A DNA stretch of 48,931 nucleotides from Candidatus Binatia bacterium. GTDB lineage: Bacteria > Desulfobacterota > Binatia > UBA9968 > JAJDTQ01. A program made the position numbers and the translations under genes. Location of the stretch: contig JAJEAI010000155.1 in assembly GCA_022824205.1 (NCBI GenBank), positions 1 to 48,931 of the forward strand, in the 5' to 3' direction. Positions 24,450 to 32,318 of the stretch are shown here, in pieces; within the stretch, counting starts at the first letter, position 1, and every line of letters starts with the position of its first letter. A model generated the notes under the pieces. That model searched no databases, was not told the DNA's origin, and worked only from the letters and a program-made list of their open reading frames with translations.

Positions 24450-24734
24450 ATGCGTTTCGTCGCGACGTTCCTCTTGATACTTATTCTGGCAGGTTGCGCG
24501 GCTCCAGACAGCTCACTCCGGGACGCAGTACCTCATGATGAGCTATCCACGCAAGAACTGTCGAAGCACGAGAAAGAGCCGTTGCCGGAGCCCCGCACCA
24601 TCACCATGCCATCCAGCGAGTACCAGCCGAGCAAGGCTGAACTGGACGCCGAGCACGACATGCCCGGAGCGGACCCGGAGACGATGCGCCGCGCGTTCTT
24701 CCGGCCCTACCGCGTCAAGACCGAGGAGTGCTGA
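24450..24734 (+). CDS. Small putative lipoprotein
   Basis: A 94-residue protein with a signal peptide and lipobox, FLLILILAGCAAPDS (lipidated Cys about 16), followed by a hydrophilic Glu/Pro-rich tail. GAAGGA precedes ATG 24450. The family is not recognised. It follows the chimeric relic by 18 bases and may be cargo of the degraded element. Confidence 0.65.
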   Translation: MRFVATFLLILILAGCAAPDSSLRDAVPHDELSTQELSKHEKEPLPEPRTITMPSSEYQPSKAELDAEHDMPGADPETMRRAFFRPYRVKTEEC

Positions 24735-24740
24735 ACATGA

Positions 24741-24899
24741 ATGATCGAGATCATCCTAGACATTGCAGCGCGGCTGCTTGCCGCACAAGATGATGATCTT
24801 ATGCCAGACGATGCTGTCAGCAATTCCTTGAATATGGCGAGGCGCTTAGTCGAGCAGTGGCAAGAGCAGTACCCCGACGCCAAGTTGACCCGGCGTTGA
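24741..24899 (+). CDS. Small hypothetical protein (52 aa)
   Basis: Starts ATG 24741, a few bases after the lipoprotein stop, with GAGGAG inside the end of that gene as a possible ribosome-binding site. It encodes an amphipathic, acidic, helical protein (MIEIILDIAARLLAAQDDDL ... VEQWQEQYPDAKLTRR). No family recognised. Codon use is less GC-rich than in neighbouring metabolic genes, consistent with foreign origin. Confidence 0.45.
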   Translation: MIEIILDIAARLLAAQDDDLMPDDAVSNSLNMARRLVEQWQEQYPDAKLTRR

Positions 24900-24974
24900 T
24901 TGTGACTATTGGCTATAATTCCCAAGCGATGGGTTCAAAGTATCGTGATAAATAAGCCAAAAAATCAAACTCAA

Positions 24975-25025
24975 TGCAGAAAAGACCCGCAGATCATGCT
25001 GCGAATTAACCGGACACCACACTAG
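24975..25025 (-). repeat. Right-hand inverted end of the CTAG-family element
   Basis: Read on the minus strand, 25025-24990 is CTAGTGTGGTGTCCGGTTAA, then TTCGCAGCATGATCTGC. This is an inverted copy of 22444-22475. Together they bracket the 2.6-kb relic region. The final G of CTAG is the first base of the GTG start of the FAD oxidoreductase gene. The flanking 24900-24990 is AT-rich and shows no gene. Confidence 0.75.
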
Positions 25026-26164
25026 TGCCCGGGCAGGACACCAGGATCGTCCTCCTCGGCGTCGGCCACACCAACGCCCACGTCCTCGACATGTGGCGCC
25101 GGGAGCCCATCGCGGGCGCCCGGTTGGTGTGCGTCTCGAGCTTTGCTGAGGCCACCTATTCCGGCATGCTGCCCGGCACCCTGTCGGGCCAGTACCCGCC
25201 CGGCACCCTGGAGATCGACCTGCGGAGCCTGGCCCAGGCGGCCCGGGCCGAGTTGGTGGTGGAGCCGGCCGCGGGCGTGGACGTGGAGGCCGGCACCGTC
25301 CAGTTCGAGAAGCACGAGTCCCTGCCGTTCGACATCCTCTCCGTCGGCGCCGGCTCCGTGCCCAACCGTGCCGGCATGGACGCCGCCCCCGGGGCGTGGG
25401 TCCCCATCAAGCCCATGCAGACGTTCCTCATCCGCCTGTACGAACGGCTCCAGGAACTGGCGCGGCAGGATCGCGAAGAGCTGCGCGTACTGGTCATCGG
25501 CGGCGGCGTCGGCGGCATCGAGATCAGCTTCTGCCTGCCGGCCTACCTGCGCCGCGTGCTGGGCGAGGTGGGCCACGCCATCACGATCGTCGACGCGGGA
25601 GAACGCATCGGCGGCGGCCTGTCGCCACGGGCACTGCCCCGGGCGGAGGCGCTGCTGGAGGCGCGCGGCGTGGAAGTCATCACGGGCACCCGAGTCACCC
25701 GTGTCGAAGCCCGTGAAACAGTGTGCGCCGACGGCCGCCGCATCCCCGCGGACCTCGTGATCCTGGCCGCGGGCGCCGCGCCGCCTCCCGTGCTGGAGAA
25801 CACCGCCTTGCCGAAGGATCCCAAGGGTTTCCTCCTGACCCGCGAGACCCTCCAGTCCACCGGCTCGGAGAATGTCTTCGCGGTGGGGGACAGCGGCACC
25901 ATGGCGGATGTCGCCGTCCCCAAGGCCGGCGTCTACGCCGTGCGCCAGGGCCCGGCCCTGTGGCACAACATCGGCGCGCTGGCGCGGGGCGAGCCCTTGT
26001 CCCCCTACGAGCCGCAGCACGATTTCCTGCGGCTTCTCAACACCGGCGACGGCAAGGCGCTCATGGACTACAAGGGATGGGCCGTCCACGCCCGCTGGTG
26101 CTGGCGCTTCAAGGACTACCTCGACAGCCGCTTCATGGCGCGGTTCCGGGTGGTCCGCCGGTGA
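25025..26164 (+). CDS. FAD-dependent pyridine nucleotide-disulfide oxidoreductase (NDH-2/SelD-linked type)
   Basis: A 379-residue two-dinucleotide-fold flavoprotein: FAD-binding RIVLLGVGHTNAHVLD at the N-terminus, a central NAD(P) motif VLVIGGGVGGIEISFCL, and the C-terminal FAD motif SENVFAVGDSG. The N-terminal pattern, with YSGMLPGTLSGQY, resembles proteins fused or linked to selenide-water dikinase (TIGR03169-like) and NDH-2 enzymes. No SelD is present here. There is no redox CxxC. The start GTG 25025 has no ribosome-binding site and its first base belongs to a mobile repeat, so the native promoter and possibly the native start have been replaced. Function is likely quinone or small-molecule reduction. 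Confidence 0.82.
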   Translation: MPGQDTRIVLLGVGHTNAHVLDMWRREPIAGARLVCVSSFAEATYSGMLPGTLSGQYPPGTLEIDLRSLAQAARAELVVEPAAGVDVEAGTVQFEKHESLPFDILSVGAGSVPNRAGMDAAPGAWVPIKPMQTFLIRLYERLQELARQDREELRVLVIGGGVGGIEISFCLPAYLRRVLGEVGHAITIVDAGERIGGGLSPRALPRAEALLEARGVEVITGTRVTRVEARETVCADGRRIPADLVILAAGAAPPPVLENTALPKDPKGFLLTRETLQSTGSENVFAVGDSGTMADVAVPKAGVYAVRQGPALWHNIGALARGEPLSPYEPQHDFLRLLNTGDGKALMDYKGWAVHARWCWRFKDYLDSRFMARFRVVRR

Positions 26165-26204
26165 CGGCCAAGGAGACGCAGTCCCGGCAAAATCGAAGAG
26201 GAGG

Positions 26205-27072
26205 ATGGTGACCGTGCCTGTTGCAATCCCTGGAAACCGCCCGGCGGCGGCCGACCCATTTCTTCTCCGGCGAGCGGAAAACGCTCGATGTCGCGGGCGT
26301 GCGGCTGGAGCTGGCAGCCGCCGACGGCGAGACCCGCGATCAACTCTACGTCTGGCTTCCGGACCGCAAGGTGCTGTTCACCGGCGACAACTTCTACAAG
26401 TCCTGGCCGGCCCTCTACGCCATTCGCTGCACGGGCTACCGGGACGTGCGCGCGTGGATCGCGAGCCTCACCCGCATGATCGCCGAGGACCCGCACTACC
26501 TGGTGGCGGGCCATACCCGGCCCGTGGCCGGCCGCGAAAAGGCGTCGGAAACGCTCACCAACTACCGGGACGCCGTCGCGTCGATTTTCGAGCAGACCAT
26601 CGCGGGCATGAACAAAGGCATGACTCCGGACCAACTGGTGGAAGCCGTGAAGCTGCCTCCCGAATTCCAGGATCTCGACTATCTGAGGGAGTATTACAGC
26701 AACGTGGAGTGGGCGGTGCGCAGCATCTTCAACGGATACCTGGGCTGGTTCGACGGCAACCCGTCCAGCCTCTTCCCGCTTTCCCCGCGACAGGAAGCGG
26801 AACGGGTGGCGGAGCTGGCCGGCGGCGCGTACGCGCTGATGGTAGCCGCCCGATCATCGCTGGACAACGACCCGCAATGGACGGCTCAACTGTGCGATCA
26901 CCTGCTCGCGTTGAACCCGGGCGACTCCGACGCCATGCGGCTCAAGGCGGACGCCCTCGATGCTCTGGCGCGACGACTGCCTACGGCCACCGGACGCAAC
27001 TACTACATGACCGTCGCCGCCCAGCTCAGACGCGCCACGTCGCGCCCGGCGCAGACACCGGGGAGCCGGTAG
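26205..27072 (+). pseudogene. Alkyl/aryl-sulfatase (MBL-fold), 5'-truncated
   Basis: The frame 26221-27072 encodes the C-terminal half of SdsA1/BDS1-type alkylsulfatases: FFSGERKTLDVAGVRLEL, GETRDQLYVWLPDRKVLFTG with the metal-ligand Asp (GDNFYKSW), VAGHTRP (His ligand), then the dimerisation domain LDYLREYYSNVEWAVRSIFN and GYLGWFDGNPSSLFPLSP. The N-terminal part with the HxHxDH zinc motif is missing. A well-placed GAGGAGG-ATG at 26205 lies in a different frame, suggesting that the original start was joined to the middle of the gene by deletion. It cannot be a complete sulfatase; it could yield an inactive dimerisation fragment. Confidence 0.8.
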
Positions 27073-27092
27073 GCTTGCCCATTGGGTTACCA

Positions 27093-27175
27093 TGCCTGTC
27101 GGTCGGGGGCCGGGCGGTGACGGCTTCGAACCAGCGCTTGACCTGGGGGAAGTCGTCCAGGTCCTGGCCTCGATG
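27093..27175 (-). pseudogene. GST C-terminal relic
   Basis: Minus-strand translation gives GQDLDDFPQVKRWFEAVTAR, the same block as in the intact GST at 27774-28460 (GQNLDAFPHVKRWFEAVTAR). At DNA level 32 bases are identical (CGGGCGGTGACGGCTTCGAA, then CCAGCGCTTGAC; compare 27889-27920). Sequence on both sides is unrelated. It is a small duplicated fragment or the last trace of a deleted paralogue. Confidence 0.75.
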
Positions 27176-27301
27176 TTGCAGAAGCTGGAAGCACGGAGAG
27201 GCCTGGGGGCACCCGGGATGGGGTTGGGAAGGGCGGAGGGGGGATTATTGGGGAGTGTCACTGTAGGTGAGGGTTAAGCGGCGGAGTAGAATCTTACGAA
27301 T

Positions 27302-27330
27302 CGTCATTCCCGCGAAAGCGGGAATCCAGG
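27302..27330. repeat. Single 27-bp palindromic unit
   Basis: TCATTCCCGCGAAAGCGGGA then ATCCAGG, followed by a run of seven T. It is the only unpaired perfect copy in the window. With its T-run it would make a plausible intrinsic terminator on the plus strand, downstream of the truncated sulfatase. Confidence 0.65.
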
Positions 27331-27349
27331 TTTTTTTGCAACATTGAGG

Positions 27350-27482
27350 CTAGTGTCGCGTCCCGCAAATAAGTGGCATAATTTGCTGGTCTTTTTCGCC
27401 CTCGGCTGCGTTATGTCACCCCGGGCTTGACCCGGGGTCTTCCTCGCGTGGTGCACGCCACATGGGGCGACCGCGGGTGGCC
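27350..27482 (-). repeat. Diverged arm of a CTAG-family MITE-like element
   Basis: Starts CTAGTGTCGCGTCCCGCAAA, then CATAATTTGCTGGTCTTTTT, CGCCCTCGGCTGCGTTATGT and CACCCCGGGCTTGACCCGGG. This matches block by block the right arm of the complete element (32528 down to 32412), with more substitutions. It ends in a degraded GGGGCGACC palindrome. The remaining gap to 27773 shows no gene; weak frames there have no support. Confidence 0.7.
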
Positions 27483-27773
27483 GGAGAACAATCGTGCTCC
27501 CTCCTCCGAATATTCGGTAGGTGCATCGGGATTCCCCGAGTTCCGTTGAATCGTTGGAGGAGAAGTCATGGGGCCGAACGACGAGAGGGTCACCAAGCTT
27601 CCGGGCCACTGAAGCCATGAAGCCAGTCCGTGCTGGGATCCAGTCGGTGATGAACGGAGACAGTTCAAAACTGATCGAGAGACTCTCTCGCTGCGGTCAA
27701 CTATACCATGCGGAATGCCTTTGCCAGTCATCGGTCCCGTTCCTCGATGGGCTGGCAGCCTCCAACACGGGGC

Positions 27774-28460
27774 TTACCGCCTCTCATACTGCTTCGCTCC
27801 GTACATGATCTCCCGCGCCTTGTCGTCCATGGGGGTGAGGGGGACGTCGGCCATGACCTGGAGGCCGCGCTGTACGCCCGGGCGGGCGGTGACGGCTTCG
27901 AACCAGCGCTTGACGTGAGGGAAGGCGTCCAGGTTCTGGCCCTGCTTCTCGTGGCCCTGGAGCCAGGGATAGCAGGCGATGTCGGCGATGGAGTAGTCGC
28001 CGGCCAGGTACTCGTGGTCCGCCAAGCGCTTGTCCATGACGCCGTAAAGGCGTCCGGCCTCGTTGGTGTAGCGCCGGACGCCGTACTCGTTGTCGGGTGC
28101 CTGGCCGCGGAAGTGGTTGGCCTGCCCCAGCATCGGGCCGATGCCGCCCATCTGGAACATGAGCCATTGGATCACCGTGTAGCGGCGCTCCACGTCCTTG
28201 GGCATGAGCTTGCCGGTCTTTTCCGCCAGGTACATGAGAATGGCGCCCGACTCGAACACCGGGTAGGGCTTCCCGCCCGGGCCGTCCTGGTCGACGATGG
28301 CCGGGATCTTGTTGTTGGGGCTGATCTTCAGGAACTCCGGCTCGAACTGGTCGCCCTTGCGGATGTCGATGGGGTGGAGGCGGTATTCGAGCTCCAGCTC
28401 CTCCAGAGCGATGTGCAGCTTGCGGCCGTTGCTGGTGCGCCACGAGTAGGCGTCGATCAT
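27774..28460 (-). CDS. Glutathione S-transferase, YghU/Ure2-like (nu class)
   Basis: A 228-residue GST with the N-terminal AYSWRTSNGRKLHIALEELE (Thr/Asn contacts in place of catalytic Tyr), RKGDQFEPEFLKISPNNKIP and FESGAILMYLAEKTGKL, typical of the YghU/YfcG/Ure2-like group, which often works as disulfide-bond oxidoreductase. C-terminal helices include YSIADIACYPWLQGHEKQGQ. ATG 28460 with GGGAG upstream; a longer frame to 28793 overlaps pspC and is not supported. It lies just downstream of pspC on the same strand and may be co-transcribed with the psp genes. Confidence 0.88.
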   Translation of the reverse strand: MIDAYSWRTSNGRKLHIALEELELEYRLHPIDIRKGDQFEPEFLKISPNNKIPAIVDQDGPGGKPYPVFESGAILMYLAEKTGKLMPKDVERRYTVIQWLMFQMGGIGPMLGQANHFRGQAPDNEYGVRRYTNEAGRLYGVMDKRLADHEYLAGDYSIADIACYPWLQGHEKQGQNLDAFPHVKRWFEAVTARPGVQRGLQVMADVPLTPMDDKAREIMYGAKQYERR

Positions 28461-28465
28461 GTTTG

Positions 28466-28858
28466 CTACTCCCGTTCTCCGGTCCGGAGCCGTCGTTCCC
28501 AATCGTACTCGCGGTTGGTCACCATGTTCTCCATGCGGCGGATGCGACGGTCGAGTTGATCGAACGTGCGGCGCAGGCGATTCAACCCAGCGGTGCGCGA
28601 GTGCGCGTAGCTGTTGTAGAACTCCTGTTCTCCCTCCGTCTGCAAGGGCAGCATGGGCTCGGGCTTCAGGACCAGAGCGGCCAGCAGGTAGAGACCGGCG
28701 AACGGCCAGAATCCGGTGCTGATCAACAACACGACGGCGATCACGCGGACCCACAACACCCGCACGTCCAGGTATTCCGCGAGGCCGCGGCACACGCCCA
28801 GGATGACCCCGCGACGCGAGCGGTAGATACGGGCAGTCCTCGAATAACTTCGAATCAT
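28466..28858 (-). CDS. pspC: Phage shock protein C (PspC domain)
   Basis: A 130-residue inner-membrane protein. The PspC domain occupies about 5-65: RIYRSRRGVILGVCRGLAEY, then a hydrophobic segment VRVIAVVLLISTGFWPFAGL. The C-terminal half is a charged helix (RLRRTFDQLDRRIRRMENMV), compatible with the coiled coil through which PspC contacts PspB and PspA. Its ATG overlaps the pspB stop by four bases (28855-28858), so the two are translationally coupled. In known systems PspB and PspC sense envelope damage and release PspA from PspF. Confidence 0.93.
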   Translation of the reverse strand: MIRSYSRTARIYRSRRGVILGVCRGLAEYLDVRVLWVRVIAVVLLISTGFWPFAGLYLLAALVLKPEPMLPLQTEGEQEFYNSYAHSRTAGLNRLRRTFDQLDRRIRRMENMVTNREYDWERRLRTGERE

Positions 28859-29088
28859 CGGTTGTTGTCCTTTCTGTCGAGTAGAATCGTCTCCAGGGAT
28901 TCCACGCGGTCTTCGAGCCGGCTCAGTCCCTGGTAGAGCTCTTGCATCAACCGGGCCTCATCGCTCGCGGCTCCGTTGCCGCGGAGCGACTTGATCGCCC
29001 ACACCACCATGACAATCAAGGCGGCGCCCAGGATCAAGAGGACCCCGAGCACGCCCAACACTATTCCCACGATGCCTTCCGGTCCCAT
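28855..29088 (-). CDS. pspB: Phage shock protein B
   Basis: A 77-residue protein with one N-terminal membrane helix (about 5-33, GIVGIVLGVLGVLLILGAAL) and a heptad-patterned C-terminus (LMQELYQGLSRLEDRVESLE), the standard PspB layout. ATG 29088. Overlaps pspC by four bases and follows pspA after about 45 bases. PspB proteins are short and easily missed, but context and topology agree. Confidence 0.88.
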   Translation of the reverse strand: MGPEGIVGIVLGVLGVLLILGAALIVMVVWAIKSLRGNGAASDEARLMQELYQGLSRLEDRVESLETILLDRKDNNR

Positions 29089-29133
29089 CCTCGCTCACTC
29101 ATGCGCTTCAGCCGCACACACAGCCGCCGCGTC

Positions 29134-29802
29134 TCAGCTATCGGACCGCCGGGCGGCATCCTTGAGCGCCCGCAGTTCGGCCTCGATCTCGTCGTCCTGT
29201 CCCAGGCGGGCGAACTCTTCATCGAGATCCGGCTTGCGCGCGAAGTTGACCAGGTCGGCCTCGGCCTCCATGCGCTCGATACGGTTCTCGAACTGTTCGA
29301 AACGCAGCATCGTGTCCGCGCTGCCCATCTTGCGGACGCCGGTCTGAGCACGCTTCCGTTCGTGCGCCTGAATGTGGCGCTGCACCAGGATGCGTTGCTT
29401 CTCCTTTGCCTTGGCTAGCTTGTCTTCCAACTGGGCCATGTCCGACTGGTATTGCTCGATGATGGCGGCGCACTGCATCGCCTCGCGCTCCACGGTCTCC
29501 GAGCGCTCCCGATAGCGCCGCTTTTCCATCAGCGCCTCCCGCGCCAGGTCTTCACGTCCCTTGTCCACGGCGAGCCTGGCCTTGTCCGCCCACTGGTCGT
29601 GCCGCCGCCGCGCTTCATCAAGCTCGCGCTCGACCTTCCTGCGCGCCGCCATGGCTTGGGCGCAAGCCACCTTGATCTCGACCAGCGTGTCCTCCATCTC
29701 CTGAATCATCAGCCGGATGAGCTTTTCCGGATCCTCGGCCTTGTCCAGCATCGAGTTGATGTTCGAGCTGATGATGTCGCTCAAGCGTGTAAAGATTCCC
29801 AT
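29134..29802 (-). CDS. pspA: Phage shock protein A
   Basis: A 222-residue PspA/IM30 protein, almost entirely coiled coil. The amphipathic membrane-binding helix is at the N-terminus (MGIFTRLSDIISSNINSMLD), followed by AEDPEKLIRLMIQEMEDTLV and alternating Arg/Glu helices. PspA both restrains PspF and coats damaged inner membrane. ATG 29802 is preceded by AAGGAGGA. A sigma-54 promoter lies about 60 bases upstream, and pspF is divergent beyond it, the classical proteobacterial arrangement. Confidence 0.96.
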   Translation of the reverse strand: MGIFTRLSDIISSNINSMLDKAEDPEKLIRLMIQEMEDTLVEIKVACAQAMAARRKVERELDEARRRHDQWADKARLAVDKGREDLAREALMEKRRYRERSETVEREAMQCAAIIEQYQSDMAQLEDKLAKAKEKQRILVQRHIQAHERKRAQTGVRKMGSADTMLRFEQFENRIERMEAEADLVNFARKPDLDEEFARLGQDDEIEAELRALKDAARRSDS

Positions 29803-29860
29803 TCGACTTCCTCCTTCGGGATTCGCGGGGAACGTGTGCGTCCCGCTGTGTCCTGGAAGA

Positions 29861-29877
29861 AGCACAAACAGTGCCAA
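29861..29877 (-). promoter_or_regulatory. Sigma-54 promoter of the psp operon
   Basis: On the minus strand the sequence reads TTGGCACTGTTTGTGCT. The GG (29875-29874) and GC (29863-29862) are exactly ten bases apart, with TTGGCAC closely matching the -24 element. This places transcription about 50 bases before the pspA start. PspF upstream sites would be expected between here and pspF; ATTAGTGAAAAT near 29963 is a candidate, but I cannot confirm it. Confidence 0.8.
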
Positions 29878-30013
29878 CCGCGCATCGGGTTTCCAACATC
29901 TTGTTTTCATTGAGTTTTCGTGTGACGGAGCCAAAGCATGAATTCGGCGACAGTTACCTGATATTAGTGAAAATAACCAGTCTATGGTATATTACGCCAT
30001 TTCCGGAGGGGCC

Positions 30014-31060
30014 ATGCCCGAATCCTACACGGAGCCGCTGGGACAGTCCAACGTCTTTCTGGATTTTCAGGAAACGCTGTCCCGTGCGGCCAAGGTCGAT
30101 CGTCCGATCCTGTTGATCGGTGAACGCGGTACCGGCAAGGAGCTGGCCGCGGCCAAGCTGCACTACCTGTCACAGCGTTGGCGGGGGCCGCTCGTGGCCC
30201 TGAACTGCGCGGCGTTGGCGCCGGCGCTGCTGGAGTCGGAGCTGTTCGGCCACGAGGAGGGCGCTTTCACCGGCGCGCATCAACGGCGCACCGGACGGTT
30301 CGAGGCGGCAACGGAGGGGACCCTTTTCCTGGATGAGATCGCTCAGATCCCCACGGAGGTCCAGGAGAAGATCCTTCGGGTGGTGGAGTACGGCAGTTTC
30401 GAAAGGGTGGGGTCTTCCCGGCCCGTTCAAGTGGACGCGAGAATCATCGGCGCGACCAACGCGGACCTGCCCGCGCTGGCCCGTCAGGGTCGTTTCAAGC
30501 TCGATCTCCTCGACAGGTTGTCGTTCGACGTCCTCTTTGTACCGCCCTTGCGGCGTCGCGCAGAGGACATCCCGTTGCTGGCCAACCACTTTGCCGCGCG
30601 CATGGCGCATGAGCTGGGCTGGGAAGCTCTCCCGCGCTTCAGCCGCCGCGCGCTGGCGCAAATGGAACGCTACCCCTGGCCCGGCAACGTTCGCGAGCTC
30701 AGGAACGTGGTGGAGCGCGCGGTGTATCGCTCCGATACGGCTACCGTCGACGAGTTGGTCTTCGATCCCTTTGTCTCGCCATTCGGCACGGGCGCGAGCG
30801 ACGCAAGCGAGGCGCCGGTGCCGGCACCCGTGCCAGCCCTCCGGGCTCGTGCCCCCGAATTGCCGGACAGGTCCCCCGAAGGGCCGGACCGGTCCCTCGA
30901 AGAAGCGGTGAGGGAGCTGGAGATACGAATGATCCGCGAGAGCCTGGCGGAGGCCAGGTACAACCAGCGCCAGGCGGCAAGGGCGCTGGGCCTGACCTAC
31001 CATCAGTTCCGCGGCCGGTGGCGAAAGTATCAGGACGAACTGGCCGCCGAGGACGACTGA
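30014..31060 (+). CDS. pspF: PspF, sigma-54-dependent activator of psp operon
   Basis: A 348-residue enhancer-binding protein with no N-terminal receiver domain, as in PspF. AAA+ domain: Walker A GERGTGKE, the sigma-54-contacting loop ESELFGHEEGAFTGAHQRRT, Walker B GTLFLDEIAQ, arginine fingers in LRRRAEDIPLLANHF and PWPGNVRELRNVVERAVYR. The C-terminal Fis-type helix-turn-helix is in YNQRQAARALGLTYHQFRGR. ATG 30014 follows GGAGGGG; a GTG/ATG frame beginning 29984 is not favoured. Its 3' end overlaps the 3' end of the convergent MFS gene by 31 bases. A Pro/Ala linker precedes the DNA-binding domain. Confidence 0.95.
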   Translation: MPESYTEPLGQSNVFLDFQETLSRAAKVDRPILLIGERGTGKELAAAKLHYLSQRWRGPLVALNCAALAPALLESELFGHEEGAFTGAHQRRTGRFEAATEGTLFLDEIAQIPTEVQEKILRVVEYGSFERVGSSRPVQVDARIIGATNADLPALARQGRFKLDLLDRLSFDVLFVPPLRRRAEDIPLLANHFAARMAHELGWEALPRFSRRALAQMERYPWPGNVRELRNVVERAVYRSDTATVDELVFDPFVSPFGTGASDASEAPVPAPVPALRARAPELPDRSPEGPDRSLEEAVRELEIRMIRESLAEARYNQRQAARALGLTYHQFRGRWRKYQDELAAEDD

Positions 31061-32310
31061 GCCGGTGGACGGATTCCCAGGCACACCGCCGCGCCCGTGG
31101 AGGCCATGACCAGACACGCCAGGAACATTCCCTCGTAGGAGCCGGTGGCGTCGTGGACGAGACCTCCCAGGAAGGCGCCCAAGGCACCGCCGGTGTGGTG
31201 CACCCAGAGGATGGCGCCGGTGATCAGGCCGATGTTGCGGACCCCGAAGTAGTCTCCGGTCATGGCCGCGGCCAACGGCGCCGTTGCCATGAGCGTAAAG
31301 CCCATCAACAGCGCGGCGGCGAATATGGCGGGTTCCGTGGACGAGAACGTCAGCAACGCGTAGCAGACCATCCGGAACAGGAACATGGCGGACAGCGGCA
31401 GGCCGTGTCCGAGCTTTTCCGTGAGCGCCGGGAACGCGAGCACGCCGGCCAGACTGAACAGCCCGGCGAGCCCCTGGATGTTGGAGGCGTGCTGGCTCGT
31501 CAGGCCGGCGTCGGTGGCGAAGGGGATGAACTGGGTCACGAAGAAGAAATCCTGGAAGCCGCACAGGCCGTAGGCCAGCGCGATGAAAAGGAAGGTCCGC
31601 GAGAGGAACGCCTCCCGCGGCGCGAGCTCCGCGGCGGGGAGGAGGCGCCGGGCGCGGCCGAGTTTGCCGCCGCGTTCGTAGGGCGACAGGCCCATTTCGG
31701 CGGGTTCCTTCTTCATCAGCGCCAGCGCCACCGGCACCACCACCACGGAAACCAGGATGCCCAGGCCGACCCACGAACCGCGCCAGCCGAAGCGCGCCTG
31801 GGACCAGGCCAGGGCAGGGATGACGGCGAAGTGCCCGAAGGACGTGCCCGTGACCGCGACGCCGCCGATGAGGCCGCGCAGGCTCCGGAACCAGCGGGAG
31901 ACCGTGGACGACACCACGCCGATGGTGATCCCCGATACGCCCACCGCGGTGACGACGCCGTAGTAGAAGTAGAGCTCCGGGATGGAGTTGGTGCGTGAAG
32001 TGAGTAAAATGCCCGTGGAAGCCAGCAGCGCCGAGACGGAAAAGAGCAGGCGCGGCCCGTAACGGTCCAGCACCCTCCCCGCCATCATCTGGGCGAAGCC
32101 GAACACCAGCATGTTGAGGGTGTAGGCGAAGGTGATGGCGCCCCGGTCCCAGCCGAACTCCGCGGCCAGCGGTTTCACCAGCACACCGAATGAGAAACGC
32201 ACGCCGCCGTCCACCAGCAGGATGAGGAAGCCTCCGAGGAGGATGATCCAGCCGTAGAAGAACGTGGACTGGGAACCGGCCGGGGCCGGCGTAGGCGGCG
32301 GGGTTTGCAC
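31030..32310 (-). CDS. MFS transporter, monocarboxylate/oxalate-formate antiporter-like
   Basis: A 426-residue major facilitator with 12 predicted membrane helices. The signature loop DRYGPRLLFSVSALLASTG follows helix 2, and a central loop lies at about 200-230 (KEPAEMGLSPYERGGKLGRA). The FFYGWIILLGGFLILLVDGG start and RFSFGVLVKPLAAEFGWDRG are typical of MCT/OFA-type carboxylate carriers. Start GTG 32310 has no clear ribosome-binding site; a MITE-like element begins nine bases further upstream and has probably displaced the native leader. The substrate is likely a small organic acid, by family. Confidence 0.85.
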   Translation of the reverse strand: MQTPPPTPAPAGSQSTFFYGWIILLGGFLILLVDGGVRFSFGVLVKPLAAEFGWDRGAITFAYTLNMLVFGFAQMMAGRVLDRYGPRLLFSVSALLASTGILLTSRTNSIPELYFYYGVVTAVGVSGITIGVVSSTVSRWFRSLRGLIGGVAVTGTSFGHFAVIPALAWSQARFGWRGSWVGLGILVSVVVVPVALALMKKEPAEMGLSPYERGGKLGRARRLLPAAELAPREAFLSRTFLFIALAYGLCGFQDFFFVTQFIPFATDAGLTSQHASNIQGLAGLFSLAGVLAFPALTEKLGHGLPLSAMFLFRMVCYALLTFSSTEPAIFAAALLMGFTLMATAPLAAAMTGDYFGVRNIGLITGAILWVHHTGGALGAFLGGLVHDATGSYEGMFLACLVMASTGAAVCLGIRPPAQSSSAASSS

Positions 32311-32318
32311 CAGATGAA

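Noticed and set aside
28459-28936. Plus-strand frames opposite pspC and pspB
   Set aside because: They are antisense shadows of genes with clear PspC and PspB features and coupled starts.
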